Assembly: GCA_030428945.1 (NCBI GenBank)
Contig: JAUIEC010000004.1
Location: forward strand, 62,001-126,000
Direction of reading: 5' to 3'
Origin: Phycisphaerae bacterium
Lineage (GTDB): Bacteria; Planctomycetota; Phycisphaerae; UBA1845; Fen-1342
Length of the DNA: 64,000 nt
The stretch's first letter is position 1, and every line of letters begins with the position of its first letter. The translations under genes were made by a program, and so were the position numbers. Below, one piece after another: positions 59,501 through 64,000 of this stretch. The notes beneath the pieces were generated by a model, which saw only the letters and a list, made by a program, of their open reading frames with translations, ran no database searches and was not told where the DNA came from.

Positions 59501-62131
59501 ATGCGAAACTGGCTCATCGGCTGCGTACTGCTGCTCGTCGCCGGCCCGACGACCGCCCCGGCCGAGAACCCGCTGGCGCAACTGCCCAAGGCGGACGAGG
59601 TCTTCTATCACTTCATGCCGATCGCCTGGCGCGACGGCGACCCCGACCCCGACAACTTCGGCGATTTCGACGGCATGACCGACAGCCTCGACTACCTCGA
59701 CGGACTCGGGATCACGGCCGTCTGGATGAACCCGGTCTTCGACAGTCCGGCCTACCATGGCTACCAGCACGGCAAGGGCAACGTGCTGAACCCGCGGTTC
59801 GGCGACGAATCGCAGTTCACGAGTTTCCTGTCCAGCGCCAACGCCCGCGGCATCGAGGTCTACCTGGACTTCGTCTGCTACGGGGTCAGCCGCCAGGTCC
59901 CCTGGTTCCTGTCGGCCTACGGCAACCCCGGCAGCCAGTACGACGACTGGTTTGCCTTCACCGACAGCGCCAACCTCAACTACCAGGGCAACACCTTCCC
60001 GACCTGGAACGGCGACACCGTCACGTTCGTGCACTGGGATCTGCGCACGCAGGAACCGCGCGACAAGGTCATCCGCTGGGGCCGCAAGTGGCTCGACCCG
60101 GACATGGACGGCGACTTCTCCGACGGCGTCAGCGGCTACCGCCTCGACCATGTCTGGGTGAACTACCCGAGCGGGCCGTTCGGCTGGGGCTACAACCTCG
60201 ACAGTTTCTGGACCGAGTGGCACGCCGCGCTCCGCGAGACGCGCCCGGACCTCTTCACCTTCGCCGAGCAGGCCGACTGGGGCAGCTATGGCGGCGAGTT
60301 CCTCGGCGTCTTCGGCGGCGCGATGACCAAGCCCTTCGAGTTCGCCGCCCGCGACGCGCTCCGCAGCGAACAGGCCGCCGGCCTCTACAACGCGATGGGC
60401 GCCACCGTCGCGGCCCTGCCGGACGAGGGCACCTTCGTCGCGATCATCGGCGACCACGACATCGATCGGCTGGCCAGCAACATCAACGCCGATACACCGG
60501 CCACCTCCGGCCGGGCCCGGGCCGCGGCCGCGGTGCTGCTGCTGCAGCCGTTCCCGCCGATCATCTACTACGGCGACGAGATCGGCATGCTCGGCCGGAA
60601 GGGCGACTACGGCGGCGATCAGAACGACATCCCGATGCGTGAACCGTTCAAGTGGAACGCGGTCTTCGGCGCGCCGATGAGCCGCTACCACTTCCTGAAC
60701 ACGCAGGCGTTCCAGAACCGCTACGCTCGCAACAACGACGGGCGCAGCGTCGAGGAGCAGGAGGGCGTCCCGGGCTCGCTGCTGGAGACCTACCGCGAAC
60801 TGATCGCCCGGCGGCACGCGCACGTCGCGCTTCGCCGCGGCAACTACGTCGCCGTGCCGAGCAGTTCCTCGCGGGTCTGGGCCTTCCACCGCCGCTACGA
60901 GCAGGGCGATGCGCCGCGGCCGGACGCGACCGAGACGATCGTCGTCGCGATCAACCTGTCCGGGCAGAGCGTCACGACCAGCCTCGACCTGTCCGCCTTT
61001 CAGCCGGACAGCGACATCCCGGCCTTCGAACTCGTCACGCAGAGCAGCCTGCCCGACGTGACGGCCGACAACGCCGGCGGCTACAGCCTGACGATTCCCG
61101 CGTACGGCTACCGCCTGCTGGCCGCCGACCTGCGGGTGCCCGACCCGACGCCGACGGACATCGACGGTCGGGCCCTCGACGCCGCCTTCACGCGGCAGGA
61201 CGAACGCGCGACGCAGACGGCGGCGCCGCGGCCGGCCGGGAACCTGTTGCGCCTGTCGGCCGGCCACGCGGCCGCGGGTCTGCGGATCGGCATCGAGGGT
61301 GACCTGCCGGGCGACGCGACCGCGCTGGCGTTGTGGATCGATTCGAAGAACGGCGGACAGAGCGTGCTGGACCTGGCCGGGCTGAGTCCGCCGCCGGCCG
61401 GACTGGACGATCTCGACGGAACGCGCTTCGACGCGGACTTCCGGCCGGACCGGATGCTGTTCGTCAACCTGGTGGGCGGCACGCTGTACGCCGATGACCT
61501 GCTGCTGCAGGCGTCGGGCACGACCAAGACCTACCTCGGCAACGTCGGGCTGAATTCCGGCAGCGGTATCCTCGGCGGAGGGGCGGGCAATCCGACCGGG
61601 ATCGAGATCGCGATCGCGACCGACGCCGGCCCGCTGGGCGGTGCGACCGGGCTGGAGGTGCTGCTGCCGTGGGCGGCGCTGCAGCAGGCTCCCCCGTACT
61701 GCGGCCAGGTGCGTCTGCTGGCGGCGCTGGTCGAGACGTCGGGCGTGGTGACCGAGCAGGTGCTGCCCCCGGTTCCGGCCGCCCCGGGCCTGGCCCCGGA
61801 TTTCGAGACGATTCCCGGCGGGCAGTGGGTTGCGGCCCCGGTGCTGAGCGGGGCCGACATCGACGCGGACGGGCGGGTGACGTGGGATGATCTGGACGCG
61901 TACTATGCGGACCCGCGTGACCTGGACGGTGACGGGCAGGTCACGGTCGCCGACGAGGACTGCCTGCTGGCATACCTGCGGCGCGGCACGGCGAGTGTGG
62001 CGCAGACCCTGCAATGCCTGGCCGGCCCTGACGTCTTCCTGGCCGACGACTGCGGCGCCGAGGACCCGGACGCGGACTTCGACGTCGATCTGCACGACGT
62101 GCTGGTTTTGCAGGGGGCAGTGGGTGGGTGA
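59501..62131 (+). CDS. Secreted GH13 alpha-amylase-family enzyme with EF-hand-like tail
   Basis: An 876-residue exported enzyme with a signal peptide (WLIGCVLLLVAGPTTAPA). The GH13 barrel shows GITAVWMNPVFDSPAYHGYQ, nucleophile Asp216 in GYRLDHVW, acid Glu256 in FTFAEQAD and His319-Asp320 in GDHDIDRL, so all three catalytic acids are present. A C-terminal beta domain (about 470-570) and a second sandwich-like region follow. The tail contains DADGRVTWDDLDAYYADP and DLDGDGQVTVADEDCLLAYL EF-hand/dockerin-like loops. It likely hydrolyses alpha-glucans outside the cell. GTACAGGGAT precedes the ATG. Confidence 0.88.
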   Translation: MRNWLIGCVLLLVAGPTTAPAENPLAQLPKADEVFYHFMPIAWRDGDPDPDNFGDFDGMTDSLDYLDGLGITAVWMNPVFDSPAYHGYQHGKGNVLNPRFGDESQFTSFLSSANARGIEVYLDFVCYGVSRQVPWFLSAYGNPGSQYDDWFAFTDSANLNYQGNTFPTWNGDTVTFVHWDLRTQEPRDKVIRWGRKWLDPDMDGDFSDGVSGYRLDHVWVNYPSGPFGWGYNLDSFWTEWHAALRETRPDLFTFAEQADWGSYGGEFLGVFGGAMTKPFEFAARDALRSEQAAGLYNAMGATVAALPDEGTFVAIIGDHDIDRLASNINADTPATSGRARAAAAVLLLQPFPPIIYYGDEIGMLGRKGDYGGDQNDIPMREPFKWNAVFGAPMSRYHFLNTQAFQNRYARNNDGRSVEEQEGVPGSLLETYRELIARRHAHVALRRGNYVAVPSSSSRVWAFHRRYEQGDAPRPDATETIVVAINLSGQSVTTSLDLSAFQPDSDIPAFELVTQSSLPDVTADNAGGYSLTIPAYGYRLLAADLRVPDPTPTDIDGRALDAAFTRQDERATQTAAPRPAGNLLRLSAGHAAAGLRIGIEGDLPGDATALALWIDSKNGGQSVLDLAGLSPPPAGLDDLDGTRFDADFRPDRMLFVNLVGGTLYADDLLLQASGTTKTYLGNVGLNSGSGILGGGAGNPTGIEIAIATDAGPLGGATGLEVLLPWAALQQAPPYCGQVRLLAALVETSGVVTEQVLPPVPAAPGLAPDFETIPGGQWVAAPVLSGADIDADGRVTWDDLDAYYADPRDLDGDGQVTVADEDCLLAYLRRGTASVAQTLQCLAGPDVFLADDCGAEDPDADFDVDLHDVLVLQGAVGG

Positions 62132-62180
62132 AAACGTGAAGCGTCAAGGCGTGAAAGGGGGCTCTCACTCTTTAGGTCGC
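62126..62180 (+). repeat. GTGAAARS-type octamers at the amylase stop
   Basis: GTGAAAAC, GTGAAGCG, TCAAGGC and GTGAAAGG follow one another. The amylase TGA is inside the first unit. CTCTCACTCTTT just beyond could pair loosely with the last units. Similar to the hairpin at 6977-7019. Confidence 0.65.
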
Positions 62181-62227
62181 TGCGGCGAAGTGAGTCCGCG
62201 CGTCGAAGGTTGGGAGCGGTGCAGCCG

Positions 62228-62320
62228 ATGAGTCTGGCGGAACTGCTGGCGATCGGGGCGATCTCGCTGTGGGTCTGGTGGGCGCTGTTCCGCAAGCGTG
62301 ACGATCAGGCGGGGCGGTAG
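62228..62320 (+). CDS. Possible 30-residue single-helix membrane peptide
   Basis: A short open frame encodes a helix of mostly hydrophobic residues (LAELLAIGAISLWVWWALF) and then a charged RKRDDQAGR end. GGGAG lies 11 bases before the ATG, somewhat far. It precedes the RecF-like ATPase gene by 17 bases and could be co-transcribed. Only composition and topology support it. Confidence 0.35.
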   Translation: MSLAELLAIGAISLWVWWALFRKRDDQAGR

Positions 62321-62337
62321 GACCAATCTCGCGGCGG

Positions 62338-63468
62338 ATGCTGGTCATGCTCAAGCGAATGACGATCGACGGCTATCGTTCCCTGCGCAACTTCCGCCTG
62401 ACCCTGTCGCCGACGGTTACGGTGCTGATGGGACCGAACGGGGCCGGGAAGACCAACGTCTACTCGGCGATGCGGCTGCTTCAGTCGGCGGCGCTGGGGC
62501 GACTGGCGCCCCACGTGGCGGGCGAGGGCGGGATGGCCGAGATCCTCTGGGCGGGTGAATGGAAAACGCGCGAGCGAGCTCGCGTCGCATTGACCGCCGA
62601 GTTTGATGATTACCATTACCACCTGGCGCTCGGACCGAACGAAGTACTGCCGGATGGTGAGTACACGCTCGACAGCCTGGCGCACATGTTCCCCCACGAT
62701 TCGCAGATCAAGGAGGAGCGTGTCACGCTCGGCGCCCGCGGGGCGACTGTCATGTGTCAGCGCGACCACGACGCGCTCAGCCTGCGCGACCAGAGTGGTT
62801 CCCTCGCGGTTCATCCGGGCGGACTTGACGACGCCGAGTCAGTGCTGGCCCAGATCCGCGAGCCGGGGGTCTATCCGGAACTGGTCATGCTCGGACAGAC
62901 CATCGCCGGCTGGCGGTTCTGCCACGACTTCCGGACCGACGACGACGCACCCGCCCGACGGCGGCAGGTCGGCGTGCGGACACCGGTGCTCTCTGAAGAC
63001 GCCCACGACCTGGTCTCGGCGCTGATGACGATTCACGCGCTCGGCGATGCGGAAGCGCTGGTCAGCACCCTGGATCGCGTGGTACCGAACTGGCAGTTCA
63101 TGCGCGATGACGAGGCCCGGGTCTGGCTGAGCTATGTCCCGGATCCGCACGAGCTGTGCCGCAGGTTCAGTCTCCGGAACGCTTCGGATGGCATGATCCG
63201 GTTCCTGTGCCTGGCCGCACTGCTCCTCAGTCCGCGGCCGCCGCATCTGCTGGTGCTGAACGAGCCGGAGAACAGCCTGCACCCGGACCTGTACGAGCCG
63301 CTGTCCAGGCTGATCGCGATCGCCGGCCGGCACGGGCAAATCCTGGTGACCACGCACGCGCGGCCGTTCGCCGAACTGCTTGAACGCGACACCGGACAGG
63401 CGCCGCAGACTCTCTCGCTCAAGCGCGGCGTTACGCGGCTGGATGACGCTCCGTTCGCGGATCTGTAG
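62338..63468 (+). CDS. RecF/OLD-like AAA ATPase, single-gene
   Basis: A 376-residue ABC/SMC-type ATPase. The N-terminus is MTIDGYRSLRNFRLTLSPTV with Walker A MGPNGAGKTN. The C-terminal half has signature-like RNASDGMIRFLCLAALLLSP, a Walker B LLVLNEPENSLHPDL in which Asn replaces the usual Asp, and VTTHARPFAELL. This is the overcoming-lysogenisation/AAA_21 pattern without a TOPRIM nuclease. Some relatives act in phage defence with partners, but no partner nuclease is adjacent. The start may be 62338, 62347 or 62359. Confidence 0.75.
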   Translation: MLVMLKRMTIDGYRSLRNFRLTLSPTVTVLMGPNGAGKTNVYSAMRLLQSAALGRLAPHVAGEGGMAEILWAGEWKTRERARVALTAEFDDYHYHLALGPNEVLPDGEYTLDSLAHMFPHDSQIKEERVTLGARGATVMCQRDHDALSLRDQSGSLAVHPGGLDDAESVLAQIREPGVYPELVMLGQTIAGWRFCHDFRTDDDAPARRRQVGVRTPVLSEDAHDLVSALMTIHALGDAEALVSTLDRVVPNWQFMRDDEARVWLSYVPDPHELCRRFSLRNASDGMIRFLCLAALLLSPRPPHLLVLNEPENSLHPDLYEPLSRLIAIAGRHGQILVTTHARPFAELLERDTGQAPQTLSLKRGVTRLDDAPFADL

Positions 63469-63600
63469 GTACGACCGGGAACCGGCCGTCGCTTCCATCA
63501 CCACGAGTCGCGGAACACGTACCACGACGGCGCGATCCACGAGGGTTGGCCTACGGGCTGTGCATCAAGATCACGCATGAAACCTCCGGCTGCGCGCGGG

Positions 63601-63606
63601 TAAACT
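63601..63606 (+). promoter_or_regulatory. -10-like TAAACT immediately upstream of the last gene
   Basis: TAAACT lies only seven bases before the ATG at 63614. If used, transcription would begin at or next to the start codon and give a leaderless mRNA. There is no ribosome binding site. Confidence 0.35.
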
Positions 63607-63613
63607 AGGCACC

Positions 63614-63985
63614 ATGATTGGAATCACGATACACGACGAAGACGACCGAGGGTTCCTGATTCCGGTGTCCGGAGTTCTTCAGGCATTGGGAGAGTCAGGC
63701 TTGGCTTCGCGTTGGAGAATCAGCGTGCAGGAATCCTTCGGGCCGGGGGCGGAGGCCCTCGAATCCACCGCAACGTTGATCATGGGAGACGAGTTGATGG
63801 AACGACTCCGCGAAGTGACTCAGGTGGTCGATGGCCGTTTCTTCGCTTACCGCAACGAACAGCCTGATCCCTGGTTGACGATCCGTGTCGTCGATTCGTC
63901 GGCAATCGATGTAGTCTCGCACGATCCCGGGATCATTCAGCAGTTGAGCGAGAACTTTCACCTAGTTACGGAGTGGCCGCCTTAG
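63614..63985 (+). CDS. Small hypothetical protein
   Basis: A 123-residue protein, MIGITIHDEDDRGFLIPVSG at the N-terminus, with MGDELMERLREVTQVVDGRF and FFAYRNEQPDPWLTIRVVDS later. Soluble alpha/beta composition, no signal peptide or metal motif, and no family recognised. The stop codon lies in the loop of a strong terminator-like hairpin. It shares a strand with the RecF-like ATPase after a 145-base gap. Confidence 0.65.
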   Translation: MIGITIHDEDDRGFLIPVSGVLQALGESGLASRWRISVQESFGPGAEALESTATLIMGDELMERLREVTQVVDGRFFAYRNEQPDPWLTIRVVDSSAIDVVSHDPGIIQQLSENFHLVTEWPP

Positions 63986-64000
63986 TAGGCGGCCACTCCG
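63969..64000. terminator. Perfect 13-bp hairpin overlapping the last stop codon
   Basis: CGGAGTGGCCGCC and GGCGGCCACTCCG pair completely around the loop TTAGTA, which holds the TAG stop. The stem supplies the gene's last Trp-Pro-Pro codons. No following T-tract can be judged because the window ends here. Confidence 0.7.

Noticed and set aside
62338..63468. Two-gene Gabija- or Septu-like defence system at the RecF-like ATPase
   Set aside because: The ATPase lacks a TOPRIM domain and no nuclease or helicase partner lies beside it; the next gene is a small protein without nuclease motifs.

Overview
The window is high-GC bacterial chromosome carrying about 58 supportable protein genes and two tRNAs. 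Several traits point to a planctomycete, most likely a Phycisphaerae-like lineage: small membrane proteins with a CPACGYDLRGN-type zinc ribbon, secreted enzymes ending in thrombospondin-3, EF-hand or dockerin modules, a lipoprotein with a CAGCH haem motif, and many zinc-ribbon proteins. This placement is inferred from protein character, not from a marker gene.

Layout. Positions 1-12.8 kb hold an FAD/Fe-S oxidoreductase, a PilT-type ATPase, a large secreted metalloprotease, three lipoproteins, an MtfA-type peptidase, an O-methyltransferase and a RcnA/UreH-like metal transporter. Positions 12,879-22,973 are a 10.05-kb integrated island. It lies between 45-bp perfect direct repeats that are the 3' part of a tRNA-Arg gene, and its tyrosine integrase sits next to the intact tRNA. 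The island carries an excisionase-like HTH protein, a DUF3987 replication-type protein and a cargo: a 1029-residue SIR2-STAND-TPR protein with a C-terminal cold-shock-like domain (a candidate anti-phage protein), a divergent XRE regulator, and two envelope proteins of unknown function. An 11-bp near-palindrome on both sides of the regulator gene suggests that it controls both halves of the cargo.

Positions 23-34 kb are housekeeping genes: ptsN-like IIA, class V aminotransferase, nitroreductase, mutM, asnB, a lone fliN, murJ, an HD-domain nuclease and a cytochrome-type lipoprotein. Positions 34-48 kb hold rsmD, a giant DUF3857/transglutaminase protein, a FecCD permease with two paralogous lipoproteins, a hydrolase, serA and a GGDEF protein. 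Positions 48-54.8 kb are a conserved minus-strand cluster, in transcription order tRNA-Gln, glmU-like, prs, rplY, pth, rpsF, ssb, rpsR, rplI, dnaB. After a 1.2-kb non-coding, minisatellite-bearing gap come a LolD/FtsX-type ABC pair, a TPR protein, a GH13 amylase with EF-hand tail, a RecF-like ATPase and a small hypothetical gene.

The most unusual chromosomal signal is a set of short tandem repeats with an 8-bp period (AAGTRAGC, AGGGAGCS and GTGAAARS types). They sit at gene 3' ends and often contain the stop codon itself. A second is a pair of 120-bp direct repeats whose hairpin shows a compensatory base-pair change.
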